Of a stretch of DNA of 64,000 nt, positions 11,495-23,392 are shown one piece after another. Origin of the DNA: Ariolimax columbianus. Taxonomy: Eukaryota > Mollusca > Gastropoda > Stylommatophora > Arionidae. Location: positions 99,965,141 to 100,029,140 of the forward strand of contig JAVGWX010000007.1 in the NCBI GenBank assembly GCA_036924085.1, in the 5' to 3' direction. Under the pieces are notes generated by a model that was not told where the DNA came from, did not search any database, and saw nothing but the letters and a program-made list of their open reading frames with translations. The stretch's first letter is position 1. Every line of letters starts with the position of its first letter. A program made the position numbers and the translations under genes.

Positions 11495-12735
11495 AACATA
11501 AGGATATGTGCAGTTGATGGGGGGAGATGATTGTACCATGAGGATATGTACAGCTGATGGGGGGAGATGATTGTACCATGAGGATATGTACAGTTGATGG
11601 GGGGAGATGATTGTACCATGATGATATGTACAGCTGATGGGGGGGGGGGAGATGATTGTACCATGATAATATGTTTCTGCTGATGAGGGGAGATGATTGT
11701 ACCATGAGGATATGGTTCTGCTGATGGGGGAGATGATTGTAACATGAGGATATGTTTCTGCTGATGGGGGGAGATGATTGTACCATGAGGATATGTTTCT
11801 GCTGATGGGGGGAGATGATTGTACCATGAGCATATGTTTCTGTTGATGGGGGGAGATGATTGTTCCATGAGAATATGTTTCTGCTGATGGGGGGAGATGA
11901 TTGTACCATGAGGATATGTTTCTGCTGATGGGGGGAGATGATTGTACCATGAGGATATGTTTCTGCTGATTAGGGGAGATGATTGTACCATGAGGAAATG
12001 TTTCTGCTGATGGGGGGGAGATGATTGTACCATGAGGATTTGTGCTACTGATGGGGGGGGGGGGGGAGGGGACATGATTGTACCATGATGATATGTGCAG
12101 CTGATGGGGATGATGATTGTAACATGAGGATATGTACAGCTGAAGGGGGGGGGGAGTGATTGTACCATGAGGATTTGTGCTACTGATGGGGGGGGGGGAC
12201 ATGATTGTACCATAAGGATATGTGCTACTGATAGGGGGGGGGGGGGAGATGATTGTACCATGAGGATCTGTGCTACTGATGTGGGGGGGGGGGGGGGAAA
12301 TGATTTTAATATGAGGATCTGTGCTACTGATGTGGGGGGGGGGGAGGAAATGATTTTAATATGAGGATCTGTGCTACTGATGGGAGGGGGGGGGGGTGAG
12401 GGCAGAGATGATTGTAACATGAGGATATGTGCTACTGATGGGGGGGGGGGATGATTGTAACATGAGGATCTGTGCTACTGCTGGGGTGGGGGGGGGGGAG
12501 ATGATTGTAACATGAGGATATGTGGTACTGATGGTGGGGGGGGGGGAGATGATTTTAACATGAGAATCTGTGCTAATGATGGTGGGGGGGGGGTGATGAA
12601 TGTAACATGAGGATCTGTGCTACTGATTGGGGGGGGGGGAGGGAGATGATTGTAACATGAGGATTTGTGCTACTGATGGTGGGGGGGGGGGATGATGAAT
12701 GTAACATGAGGATCTGTGCTACTGATGGGGGAAGA
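11495..12735. repeat. ~40-bp minisatellite with expanding poly-G runs, ~30 copies
   Basis: Unit is GATGATTGTACCATGAGGAT then ATGTTTCTGCTGATGGGGGG. Left copies have G4-G6 tracts, right copies reach G10 or more (for example near 12052, 12285, 12545). Subtypes with TTTCTGCTGATG, ACAGCTGATG and GTGCTACTGATG form blocks. On the minus strand the poly-C gives long proline-rich frames that are artefacts. Confidence 0.95.
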
Positions 12736-12739
12736 TGGT

Positions 12740-13960
12740 TTGAGCTGACAGGCGAGTAGTGTAGCAACTAAAATAATTTGTTCACATGGTTTAGTCTACA
12801 GAATAATGCATGCTCCTTGAACGTGTAGTGCACATGGGGTTAAGACATCAGATCAAAAACTGTTATGCTGTAGGTTTCGGTGCGCTGATAAAGCGATTGA
12901 CTAATTGTACCAATGATAGTTAAAAATGTGTCGAGAAATAAAGGAAAACTCAAATGCAATAATACATTTCTTCAAGTTGCTATCTCGATTATTTTTTATT
13001 TTTTAATGGCTCACGAAAATGAAAATCCCAGTTGCAAGAGTGCATGGATTACTGTGACGTATGCATCCTTTAAAGTTACCAGCTACTGCTGTGACTATAT
13101 GCTCTATTAGGAGCGTAAAGGAGGAAGGTATACAAGAAGATGATAGAAGGCAGAGAAAAACCCTCCTATCTTTGGATCTCCTACCTTTCCCAGCACACCT
13201 CGCTGTTTTCTATCCATCTATTGAACCAGAACTCACGTGTGTTCACGGTGTGTTCACGGCGTATGTCCTTGCTATGTGTGTCGTTATTCTACCTCTGATC
13301 GTCACGAACATCATCAAATCTCAGGAGACGCTCCGTCACGTGACGGCAGTCAGCGTCACGAGATATGTGTGGTATCATTCATTCGCAGGAACGTTCAACC
13401 ATTCCACCGACTCCGGAAATGACGTCATATTCCGTGTGTGACTCTCGTGTCACGACATTCAGATACCACTCAGTTGTGACAGATGACAACATGTCAGTGA
13501 AGTAGTTAGCTTTGTGGTGATTCGTCGGCGAGACACACATATTAGGTGAGTCAACTCTTCCACTGATCGGCCCACCAGCCACTTGTTTGCATCTATACTG
13601 CCGTGTTCCAAACAGAAGAGAATCTGCTTCCATCACCAAAGCAGCCATACTATGCACTCCCGAGGGAAGGCGAAAGAGTACCTAACCTAAGAGAACTTGT
13701 TAAGAAACAAATAAACCGAAATTGAATTCATGAATCAGAGCTGGGTCACCATACGACGGAAGGCCGTAGACTAGATGAAGTGATGGAAGTTTATTTTTGC
13801 CCTCAAATAACATCTAGTGTGTGGGTTACTGAACGCTTCGTAATGACCATAACAAATAAGAACACGAATGTGTGCGTGGTTCTGGCAGTGGAGGCATTCT
13901 CTCATTTGTGTTAGGTACTAGCATTGTTCTTATGCTCTAAGAATTATCAACTCCTTTATT
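12740..13960. other. Mostly unique-looking sequence, no confirmed gene
   Basis: No repeat or known domain seen. One + frame at 13061-13441 (126 codons) has a hydrophobic stretch, AYVLAMCVVILPLIVTNII, but no recognised family and no convincing start. A minus frame at 13379-13657 overlaps it. This is one of the less repetitive stretches and could hold a host exon. Confidence 0.3.
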
Positions 13961-13967
13961 CCCCAAT

Positions 13968-14330
13968 CATGCATGGGGTGTTGTATCCAATCAAGGTCAT
14001 GGTGTTGTATCCAATCATGCTCCTGGTGTTGTATCCAATCATGCTCCTGGTGTTGTATCCAATCATGGTCATGGTGTTGTATCCAATCATGGTCCTGGTG
14101 TTGTATCCAATCATGGTCATGGTGTTGTATCCAATCATGCATGGGGGTTGTATCCAATCATGGTCATGGTGTTGTATCCAATCATGCATGGGGTGTTGTA
14201 TCCAATCATGATCCTGGTGTTGTATCCAATCATGTTCACGGTGTTGTATCCAATCATGCTCATGGTGTTGTATCCAATCATGACCATGGTGTTGTATCCA
14301 ATCATGCATAGGGTGTTCTATCCAATCATC
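13968..14330. repeat. 24-bp minisatellite, ~15 copies
   Basis: Unit is GTTGTATCCAATCATGGTCA plus TGGT, with CATGCATGGG variants that shift the register. Several strands and frames stay open because 24 is a multiple of 3; these are not genes. Confidence 0.95.
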
Positions 14331-14334
14331 TTTG

Positions 14335-14680
14335 TCATGAAGATAGCTACTCCACACAGCGGCCTTTTTTCTGTCCAACTAGTGATTCGTGGAATCCCAT
14401 GAATTTAAAATTCTTCTACACTAGAGGGGTTAGAAAACACTTTGAGTCGTTTTGCTTTTGTAATGTGTTGTGATTGTGTCACGTTTTCTGTCTCTGTCCC
14501 GTGGGATGACGTTGTCACGATCCTTGTCAATATCACGCCTGATGCACGTGTTGGTCTTTGCGTGTCACGTTTATTGTAACTGTCTCGTGGCCCTGTCTAT
14601 GTTACGGATCTTGTTTTTGTTACGTTTGGGATTGAAATGTACAGGTTTAGCTCTGATCATCTGCTCAGATGTTACCAACA
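14335..14680. other. Unclassified; loose GTCACG repeats
   Basis: 14470-14630 contains scattered TGTCACGTTT / CGTGTCACG / GTTACG words that may be a very old tandem repeat. Nothing else recognised. Confidence 0.35.
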
Positions 14681-14970
14681 GAGATAGGGAGAGACAGGGA
14701 GAGAGAGAGGAAGAGAGATAAAGAGTGAGTGAGTGGGAGAGGGAGAGAGATATAGTGAGTGAGTGAGAGATGGAGTGAGAGAGAGTGAGAGAGTGAGAGA
14801 TAGTGAGGGAGAGAGCGAGAGCGGAAACGTGAGTGAGAGAGAAAGGCAGAGAGAGAGAGAGCGGCAGTGAGAGAGAGAGAGAACGGGAGTGAGAGAGAGA
14901 GAGCGGGAGTGAGAGAGAGAGCGGGAGTGAGAGAGAGAGTGACAGAGGAAGGGAGACAGTGAGAGTGCCT
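14680..14970. repeat. GA-rich simple repeat (GAGTGAGAGAGA)
   Basis: Purine-rich tract of GAGA and GTGAGA words, with GAGCGGGAGTGAGAGAGA repeated near 14890-14935. Homopurine tracts like this can form triplex DNA. Confidence 0.95.
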
Positions 14971-15009
14971 AATCAAGTCAAGAGATGAGCCAATACAACA
15001 GCGAGATAT

Positions 15010-15945
15010 GGTGTGTGTGTGTGTGTGAGTGTGTGTGTGTGTGTGTGTGTGAGTGTTTGTGTGAGTGTGTGTGTGTGCGTGTGTGTGCGTGTGTCTGCGT
15101 GTGTGTGGGTGTGCGTGTGTGAGTGTGTGGGCGCGTGTGTGCGTGTGCGTGTGTGTGTGTGGGCGCGTGTGTGTGCGTGTGTGTGTGTGTGTGTGGGCGC
15201 GTGTGCGTGTGTGTGTGTGTGTGTGGGCGCGTGTGTGCGTGTGTGCGTGTGTGGGTGTGTGGGTGTGTGTGTGGGTGTGTGGGTGTGTGGGTGTGCGTGT
15301 GTGGGTGTGTGTGTGTGTGTGAGAGAGTGTGTGTGTGCGTGTGTGTGTGCGTATGCGCGTGTGTATGTGTGGGCGCGTGTGTGCGTCTGCGTGTGTGTGT
15401 GAGCGCGTGTGTGCGTGTGTGTGCGTGTGTGTGGGTGTGCGTGTGTGTGTGTGTGTGCGTGTGCGTGTGTGGGTGTGCGTGTGTGGGCGCGTGTGTGCGT
15501 GTGTGTGCGTGTGCGTGTGTGTGTGTGGGTGTGCGTGTGTGTGCGCGTGTGTGTGTGTGGGCGCGTGTGCGTGTGTGTGTGTGTGTGTGTGGGCGCGTGT
15601 GTGCGTGTGTGGGTGTGTGGGTGTGTGTGTGGGTGTGTGTGTGTGGGTGTGTGTGAGCGTGTGTGTGCGTGTGTGTGCGGGTGTGTGGGTGTGCGTGTGT
15701 GTGTGTGTGTGCGTGTGCGTGTGTGTGTGTGGGTGTGCGTGTGTGTGTGCGTGTGCGTGTGTGTGGCGCGTGTGTGCGTGTGTGTGCGTGTGCGTGTGTG
15801 TGTGTGTGCGTGTGTGTGCGTGTGTGTGTGTGGGTGTGTGTGCGTGTGTGTGTGTGTGCGTGAGTGCGTGTGCGTGTGTGTGCGTGTGTGTGTGCGTGTG
15901 TGTGTGCGTGTGTGTGTGTGTGTGCGTGTGTGTGTGTGTGGGCCT
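15010..15945. repeat. (GT)n / GTGTGCGT microsatellite, ~930 bp
   Basis: Nearly uninterrupted alternating GT with regular GC, GGGCGCG and GTGGGTGT variants. Alternating purine-pyrimidine sequence of this length is strongly Z-DNA-prone. Long Cys/Val frames on + and His/Thr frames on - are artefacts. Confidence 0.98.
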
Positions 15946-15949
15946 CTCA

Positions 15950-16550
15950 ATTCTTGCTATTTATAAATCTAAGCACCCATTTATAACAGTGATGGAAGTA
16001 GTTTTAGTGATGGGGAGGAGAGAGGTAGGGTGAGGAGTGTTTGCATGATTGAGTTGGGTGAAAGGTGGGGGAGGGGGCGGAGTGAAGAAAATAGGGGGTT
16101 GATTACGTGTGTAAGGTGGGAAGGGGGGGGGGGTGCATAACACGTAAATGATTACATGTGTATGTGTGGGGAGAGGAGGGGGTTCTAGTATAGAAAATGT
16201 GCAACTACGTGTGTAAGATGGTGTAGGGAGTGTTGAATGTGTGGATGATTTCGTGTGTAAGGTGAGGAGGAGGTGGGTGCAGAATTTTTGGAGGGTTGAG
16301 TGTGCGTGAGGTAGAGAGGGGGGGGGGGGAATTAAGTGTGTTTGGATACGTCAGTAAAATTGATTGTGAGTTTGAGGGAGGCAAAAGTGTCCCTTAAGGG
16401 AGATATTTAGAGTAACTGTGAGAAAAAGAAAGAGAATAGAGTTGAGATTGTTGAAGAGAACGTGAGGCGAAAGTTTGCGCACGAGATAGGAGAGGAGAGA
16501 TTGTGTGTGCGTGTGTGTGCCAGGTGTTAGGGGATATTATGCATGAGTAA
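15950..16550. other. G-rich non-coding sequence
   Basis: Contains AGGTGGGGGAGGGGG and several G8-G10 runs (near 16123 and 16320), perhaps a degenerate extension of the neighbouring arrays. No gene seen. Confidence 0.45.
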
Positions 16551-16559
16551 GAGAAGAGA

Positions 16560-17180
16560 GTGGAGAATATATATGTGGGAGAGAGGTGATGGATTGTGTA
16601 TGTGGGAGAGAGGTGATGGATTGTGTATGTGGGAGAGAGGTGATGGATTGTGTATGTGGGAGAGAGGTTATGGATTGTGTATGTGGGAGAGAGGTGATGG
16701 ATTGTGTATGTGGGAGAGAGGTGATGGATTGTGTATGTGGGAGAGAGGTGATGGATTGTGCATGTGGGAGAGAGGTGATGGATTGTGTATGTGGGAGAGA
16801 GGTGATGGATTGTGTATGTGGGAGAAAGGTGATGGATTGTGTATGTGGGAGAGAGGTGATGGATTGTGTATGTGGGAGAGAGGTGATGGATTGTGTATGT
16901 GGGAGAGAGGAGAGGTAATATTGTGTATGTGTGAGAAAGGAGAGAAGATTACGTATGTGGAAAAGATTAGAGGGGATATTATGTATGTGGCAGAGGGGAA
17001 TGGTGAGATTATGTATGTGGCAGGGAGGTAAGGGGAGATTGTGTATGTGGGAGGAAGGTAAGGGGAGATTGTGTATGTGCGAGGGAGGTAAGGGGAGATT
17101 ATGTATGTTGGAGAGAGGTAAGAAGAGATTATGTATGTTGGAGAGAGGTGAAGGGAGAATATGTATGTGGGAGTGACGTG
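16560..17180. repeat. 27-bp minisatellite grading into a ~30-bp variant
   Basis: 16560-16915: about 13 near-identical copies of GTATGTGGGAGAGAGGTGAT plus GGATTGT. 16915-17180: related but diverged copies (GTATGTGGGAGGAAGGTAAG plus GGGAGATT). The + strand stays open (MWERGDGLC repeats); judged artefact. Confidence 0.95.
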
Positions 17181-17184
17181 AGAA

Positions 17185-18110
17185 AAAGAAAGATTTTGAA
17201 CGAGGTAATTCTAAGACGAGAGAAAGTGTAGAGGGCAGAATGTGTGAGAAAGGAAATCAAGATGGACAGACAATGGAAGTGTGAGAAATGGGACGCGCAT
17301 ATATTAAAAGGATCAAAATTGGAGGAGGGTTCTAGAGGGACAGACCGGGGAGGGGGGACGCCAGGAGCTAGGTTATAGCTAAGAGAATACTGCAGGCAAG
17401 TAGTGCGTGAGATTACCTGTTAGGAAGCCTGTGAGAAGCTGGCGTATGTCCATGGTCAGATTTATCGTGTAAGTTCCCACGACTAATAATGACAGCAAGT
17501 TTCAAGAGGGTACTTGACTGATACAACGGGCCAGTCTGTCAACCATTAAGTTGGGACGATTTTGTCACGCAGGTTCGACAACCAGAGACTATTATCCTAA
17601 CTGGAATTGGTTAACATGAATAACTGTAACAGTCAGTTTAGTATTGTTGGCTCGCACTGTGTCTCGTTAATTGGGCTCTTAACAATATGACGACTAAACG
17701 AAACGTCGCGAACAAGCTGTTCATGTGAGTGTCAAAATGAACATCTTTCCCTGGGAATTCCGAGCAACAAAAAACCTCTTGCGTTTTTCTGGTAAATAGA
17801 CACCGAAAACGTGAATTTTTAATAACTGTATAACCATCACAGACTTTCAGTAACTTTGTTAAGAGAAACTAAATGAAATGGTTGGTAATCTCTTACTTGG
17901 GTCAAGCACTGATAATTTTGGCAAGACAGTAGTGTCTCTCAGCCATTGTTCTGGTTGATGTACACGGGAATCTCTGTTCACATCCAGCTTCACAGTCAGG
18001 CATGACACATGTGGATGTTTGTTACAGAGGTCAGGCATAACTGTCAACTTGTATGGAGTATTTGATAGAAGAGTGGCATTGTAGTCTCACTGTAGCTGGA
18101 GCAGTGCAGC
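17185..18110. other. Unclassified, low-repeat sequence
   Basis: No recognised gene or element. Frames are short and broken. Confidence 0.4.
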
Positions 18111-18114
18111 CAAG

Positions 18115-18600
18115 AGGTGTAGGGGTAGTGAGAACAGCATTAGTAGAAGTAGCATTAGTAAGAGTAGCATTAGTAGGAGTAGAAATAGTAAGAGTAACAT
18201 TAGTAAGTGTAGTATTAGTAGGAGTAGCATTAGTAAGAGTAACATTAGTAAGAATAACATTAGTAAGAGTAACATTAGTAAGAGTAGCACTAGTAAGAGT
18301 AACATTAGAAAGAATAGCATTAGTAAGAGTAACATTAGTAAGAGTAGTATTAGTAAGCTTAAAATTAATAAGAGTAGCATTAGTAGGGGTAGAAATAGTA
18401 AGAGTAACATTAGTAGGTGTATTATTTGTAAGAGTATCATTAGTAAGAGTAGCATTAGTAAGAGTAACATTATTAAGAGTAGTATAAGTAAGAGTAACTT
18501 TAGTAAAAGTAGCATTAGTAAGTAAAGTATTTGTTAGAGTAACAATAGTAAGAGTAGCATTAGTAAGAGTAGCATTAGTAAGATTAGCAATTGTGAAAGT
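18115..18600. repeat. 15-bp minisatellite, left array, ~32 copies
   Basis: Unit AGTAGCATTAGTAAG with AGTAACATTAGTAAG as the alternate. Copies are more diverged than in the sister array at 19010-19605. Confidence 0.95.
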
Positions 18601-18604
18601 AAGA

Positions 18605-19005
18605 GTAGTCTGTAGATCGAATGGCCTGCCGGGGTTTTTTGTGTATGACAAGGACAAAAATAGCACCACTGCCTCACAGAGAGCATGTCGTAAGAGGCGA
18701 TTAACTGTATGACCTAACATAACACCGGCCATGGTTAAGTGGTTTGTTTAGAGCAGCATAGATGGAGCCTAACAGGCTGCGGGTCTACTTTGCTCTAGTG
18801 TTTCAATCAATTAAGATGGACTTGTACATCGGCTAGCCACCCTCTGTAAGCGCTTGTCCCAACGCAGCCGAGTATTAAACTGCTCTAGCCTGTCCCGTTA
18901 AGTAGGATACTCTTCTCCCGTCTACATCCAGCTCAAACCAGAGCTGGGACCTGCACAGGAGCATCTTCCACTGTAGAAGTACAGGTCGAATAAGTACTAA
19001 GAGGA
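18605..19005. other. 400-bp spacer between two related arrays
   Basis: Non-tandem sequence with GCATGTCGTAAGAGGCGATT and GCCTGCCGGGGTTTTTTGTG. It reads like part of a dispersed repeat but no second copy was found in the window. No gene. Confidence 0.4.
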
Positions 19006-19009
19006 AGAA

Positions 19010-19605
19010 GAGTAGCATTAGCCAGAGTAGCATTAGTAAGAGTAACATTAGTAAGAGTAGCATTAGTAAGAGTAACATTAGTAAGAGTAGCATTAGTAAG
19101 AGTAACATTAGTAAGAGTAACATTAGTAAGAGTAACATTAGTAAGAGTAACATTAGTAAGAGTAGCATTAGTAAGAGTAACATTAGTAAGAGTAACATTA
19201 GTAAGAGTAACATTAGTAAGAGTAGCATTAGTAAGAGTAACATTAGTAAGAGTAACATTAGTAAGAGTAGCATTAGTAAGAGTAGCATTAGCCAGAGTAG
19301 CATTAGTAAGAGTAGCATTAGTAAGAGTAGCATTAGTAAGAGTAGCATTAGCCAGAGTAGCATTAGTAAGAGTAGCATTAGTAAGAGTAGCATTAGCCAG
19401 AGTAGCATTAGTAAGAGTAGCATTAGTAAGAGTAGCATTAGTAATAGTAGCATTAGCCAGAGTAGCATTAGCCAGAGTAGCCTTAGTAATAGTAGCATTA
19501 GCCAGAGTAGCATTAGTAAGAGTAACATTAGTAAGAGTAGCATTAGCCAGAGTAGCATTAGTAAGAGTAGCATTAGTAAAAGAAGCATTAGTAAGAGTAG
19601 CATTT
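19010..19605. repeat. 15-bp minisatellite, right array, ~40 copies
   Basis: Same unit as the 18.1-kb array, more homogeneous, with an AGTAGCATTAGCCAG subtype spread at semi-regular spacing in the right half. The minus-strand Leu/Met frame is an artefact. Confidence 0.96.
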
Positions 19606-20004
19606 ACTGACTCTTGGTGTGCCCTACATCACTGTTGGCGGGCCTTAGGTCCTGGTCCATTGATCTAGAGCAGCGGTTCTTAACCTTCCGGCTATCATGG
19701 ACCACCTTTAAATATATTTTGTTACAGCGGACTCCCAAAATATTTTATTATGATAATGATAAAAAATGAATTGTCTGTGTTTTCACAATTGTAACTTATG
19801 TCTCCAACTGGAAATGTTAATGGAAATATATTGCTAGTAAAAAAGAAAGCCACACAATTAAAACAAAATGTTCTTTTACCGTCCAGATTGATTGATCCTT
19901 CCCACATACATCTTACGTCATTAACGATTTATTTTCACTAAATATCGCAAGAAAATATCATCAATTGTTAAGCACAAATAATATTGTTATAAAAGTTGAT
20001 GTTG

Positions 20005-22470
20005 TTCACAGTGTGAGGGTAGGGAAATGTCCCATAGTGTTCATAGTGTGAGGGTAGGGTAATGTCCCATAGTGTTCACAGTGTGAGGGTAGGGAAATGT
20101 CCCCTAGTGTTCACAGTATGAGGGTAAGGTAATGTCCCATAGTGTTCACAGTGTGAGAGTAGGGTAATGTCCCATAGTGTTCACAGTGTGAGGGTAGGGT
20201 AATGTCCCATAGTGTTTACAGTGTGAGGGTAGGGTAATGTCCCATAGTGTTCACAGTGTGAGGGTAGGGTAATGTCCCATAGTGTTCACAGTGTGAGGGT
20301 AGGGTAATGTCCCATAGTGTTCACAGTGTGAGGGTAGGGTAATGGCCCATAGTCTTCACAGTGTGAGGGTAGGGTAATGTCCCATAGTGTTCACAGTGTG
20401 AGGGCAGGGAAATGTCCAATAGTGTTCACAGTGTGAGGGTAGGGAAATGTCCCTTAGTGTTCACAGTATTAGGGTAGGGTAATGTCCCATAGTGTTCACA
20501 GTGTGAGGGTAGAGTAATGTCCCATAGTGTTCACAGTGTGAGGGTAGGGAAATGTCCTATAGTGTTCACAGTTTGAGGGTAGGGAAATGTCCCATAGTGT
20601 TCACAGTATGAGGGTAGGGAGATGTCCCATAGTGTTCACAGTGTGAGTGTGGGGTGATATCCCCTAATGTTCACAATATGAGGGTAGGGAAATGTCCCAT
20701 AGTGTTCACAGTGTGAGGGTAGTGTGATGTCCCCTAGTGTTCACAGTGTGAGAGTAGGGAAATGTCCCATAGTGTTCGCAGTGTGAGTGTGGGGTGATGT
20801 CCCCTAATGTTCACAGTATGAGGGTAGGGAAATGTCCCATAGTGTTTACAGTGTGAGTGTGGGGTGATGTCCCCTAATGTTCACAGTATGAGGGTAGGGA
20901 AATGTCCCATAGTGTTCACAGTGTGAGGGTAGTGTGATGTCCGCTAGGGTTCACAGTGTGAGGGTAAGGAAATGTCCCATAGTGTTCACAGTGTGAGTGT
21001 GGGGTGATGTCCCCTAATGTTCACAGTGTGAGGGTAAGGAAATGTCCCATAGTGTTCCCAGTGTGAGTGTGGGGTGATGTCCCCTAATGTTTACAGTATG
21101 AGGGTAGGGAAATGTCACATAGTGTTCACAGTGTTAGGGTAGTGTGATGTCCCATAGTGTTCACAGTGTGAGGGTAGGGAAATGTCCCATAGTGTTCACA
21201 GTGTGAGTGTGGGGTAATGTCCCCTAATGTTCACAGTATGAGGGTAGGGAAATGTCCCATGGTGTTCACAGTGTGAGTGTGGGGTGATGTCCCCTAATGT
21301 TCACAGTATGAGGGTAGGGAATTGTCCCATAGTGTTCACAGTGTGAGGGTAGTGTGATGTCCCCTAGTGTTCACAGTGTGAGGATAGGGAAATGTCCCAT
21401 AGTCTTCACAGTGTGAGTGTGGGGTGATGTCCCCTAATGTTCACAGTGTGAGGGTAGGGAAATGTCCCATAGTCTTCACAGTGTGAGTGTGGGGTGATGT
21501 CCCCTAATGTTCACAGTGTGAGGGTAGGGAAATGTCCAATAGTGTTCACAGTGGGAGTGTGGGGTGATGTCCCCTAATGTTCACAGTGTGAGGGTAGGGG
21601 AATGTCCCATAGTGTTCACAGTGTGAGTGCGGTGTGATGTCCCCTAATGTTCACAGTGTGAGTGTAGGGAAATGTCCCATAGTGTTCACAGTGGGAGTAT
21701 GGGGTGATGTCCCCTAGTGTTCGCAGTGTGAGTGTGTGGTAATATCCGCTAGTGTTCATAGTGTGAGGGTAGTGTGATGTTCCCTAATGTTCACAGTATG
21801 AGGGTAGTGTGATGTCCCCTAGTGTTCACAGTGTGAGGGTAGTGTTATGTCCCCTAGTGTTCACAGTGTGAGGGTGGTGTGATGTCCCCTAGTGTACCAC
21901 ATTGTGAGGGTTGTGTGATGTCCCCTAGTGTTCACAGCGTGAGGGTAGTGTGATGTCCCCTAGTGTTCACAGTGTGAGTTTGTGGTAATATCCGCTAGTG
22001 TTCACAGTGTGAGGGTAGTGTGATGTCCCCTAGTGTTCGCAGTGTGAGGGTAGTGTGATGTCCCCTAGTGTTCACAGTGTGAGTGTGTGGTAATATCCGC
22101 TAGTGTTCATAGTGTGAGGGTAGTGTGATGTCCCCTAGTATTCTGAGTGTGAGGGTAGTGTGATGTCCCCTAGTGATCACAGTGTGAGTGTAGTGTGATG
22201 CCCCCTAGTGTTCACATTGTGAGGGTAGTGTGATGTCCCCTAGTGTTCACAGTGTGAGTGTGTGGTAATATCCGCTAGTGTTCATAGTGTGAGGGTAGTG
22301 TGATGTCCCCTAGTATTCAGAGTGTGAGGGTAGTGTGATGTCCCCTAGTGTTCACATTGTGAGGGTAGTGTAATATCCCCTAGTGTTCACACTGTGAGGG
22401 TAGTATGATGTCCCCTAGTGTTCACAGTGTGAGGGTAGTGTGATGTCCCCTAGTGTTCACAGTGTGATGG
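20005..22470. repeat. 35-bp satellite inside the hAT element, ~70 copies
   Basis: Unit is GTTCACAGTGTGAGGGTAGG then GAAATGTCCCATAGT. From about 20640 to 21720, A-type (GAGGGTAGGGAAATGTCCCAT) and B-type (GAGTGTGGGGTGATGTCCCC) monomers alternate, a 70-bp dimer. The right third is dominated by AGTGTGATGTCCCCTAGT monomers. Confidence 0.96.
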
Positions 22471-22474
22471 ACTC

Positions 22475-23300
22475 GGGGTAATGCCAATAAAGTTTACTTT
22501 AATTTAAATGATGTTTTTTGAATCAGTTTTTCTGATACTCAAAATTCATACTCACTTACTATGAGGCTTCGAAGACGGTCCATTCTAGTGCCGAAATCGT
22601 TTTTACATTCAGTTGAACTGTTTATTTTTTAAGTGAAAAGCGTGTCACTGCATTTCTCCTAAAAAAACCTAAATATATTCTGATTAATAGCTGAAACTTA
22701 TATTCTGTGTTTTACAAAGGGTTTGATTTCTTATTTTTTTAGATAAATGAGCTCTAAAAATGATTCTTCACTTAAGTATGTCGTTACTAATGGTACCACT
22801 ACGTCTAAAGCTCGCTTCGATAGTTCCAACAAAACTTTAAGTGAGCCCATAAATTAGTAATGGACCGTTTGTTGAACTGTAAATTAAAAACACCATCTAT
22901 GGGTTTTTTTTTCTATGAGCTTGTCTTTCTACCCTTCTCAAAATCGTCTCAGCCAATCGTCTTACCGAGTTTCATTCCTCTATCGATCAAGCAGGTTGCT
23001 GGCTCCTATTTCTCCGACCACGGAAAATTTGCATATATTATCTGGTTGAATATTTTAATACTTTTTCGTCGGCATTCTTCGATATTCTGCTCAGTGACGG
23101 TGTTTCAGAAGTCTGCAATCAAGGACGACAATCCTGCTGTGATGCCTGGTCACCTGTCAAACCCGCTCAAATTCCCACCGGGCGTCTCATCAACCGGCAT
23201 TGATACAATTGTGTGAACATTGTCTACCCTTTACTTGTGTTCTTATGTTTGTCTTTCTATTTTGATTATGATACTTTCAATTTTTATTTTGATTGAAAAA
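22475..23300. other. Right arm of the hAT element
   Basis: About 900 bases between satellite and right terminus, AT-rich. An AATAAAG lies at 22488. The 118-codon frame at 22860-23216 begins MDRLLNCKLKTPSMGFFFYE; function unknown and possibly chance. Confidence 0.4.
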
Positions 23301-23392
23301 AAAAAAACTCATAACATTTCTTCTAAATTTCGCGGACTACCTGAGAGGACCAGGTGTCCGTGGACCATAGGATAAGAACCGCTGTTCTAGAG

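Larger units (their letters stand above)
19671..23384. mobile_element. Non-autonomous hAT-type DNA transposon, 3.7 kb
   Basis: Left terminus CAGCGGTTCTTAACCTTCCG and right terminus (reverse complement) CAGCGGTTCTTATCCTATGG form terminal inverted repeats with 15 of the first 16 bases identical; both continue into a GGACC-type sequence. Flanks ATCTAGAG (19663-19670) and TTCTAGAG (23385-23392) are an 8-bp target-site duplication with one difference, fitting the NTCTAGAN preference known for Charlie-type hAT elements. No transposase motifs were recognised, and about two thirds of the element is a 35-bp satellite. A + strand frame at 22860-23216 (118 codons) resembles nothing I know. Confidence 0.87.

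Noticed and set aside
11445..12420. 316-codon proline-rich frame, minus strand
   Set aside because: It follows poly-C length changes in the 40-bp array; no start context or non-repeat domain.
13061..13441. Membrane protein gene from a 126-codon frame
   Set aside because: Only one hydrophobic stretch and no recognised family or splice context; kept only as a note.
14973..16033. Long Cys/Val and His/Thr open frames on both strands
   Set aside because: Direct readings of the GT/AC microsatellite.
18053..19603. Leu/Met- and Thr/Asn-rich frames of 140-240 codons
   Set aside because: Readings of the 15-bp repeat, whose length is a multiple of 3.
22860..23216. hAT transposase in the 118-codon frame
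   Set aside because: No hAT catalytic, dimerisation or BED-finger motifs seen.
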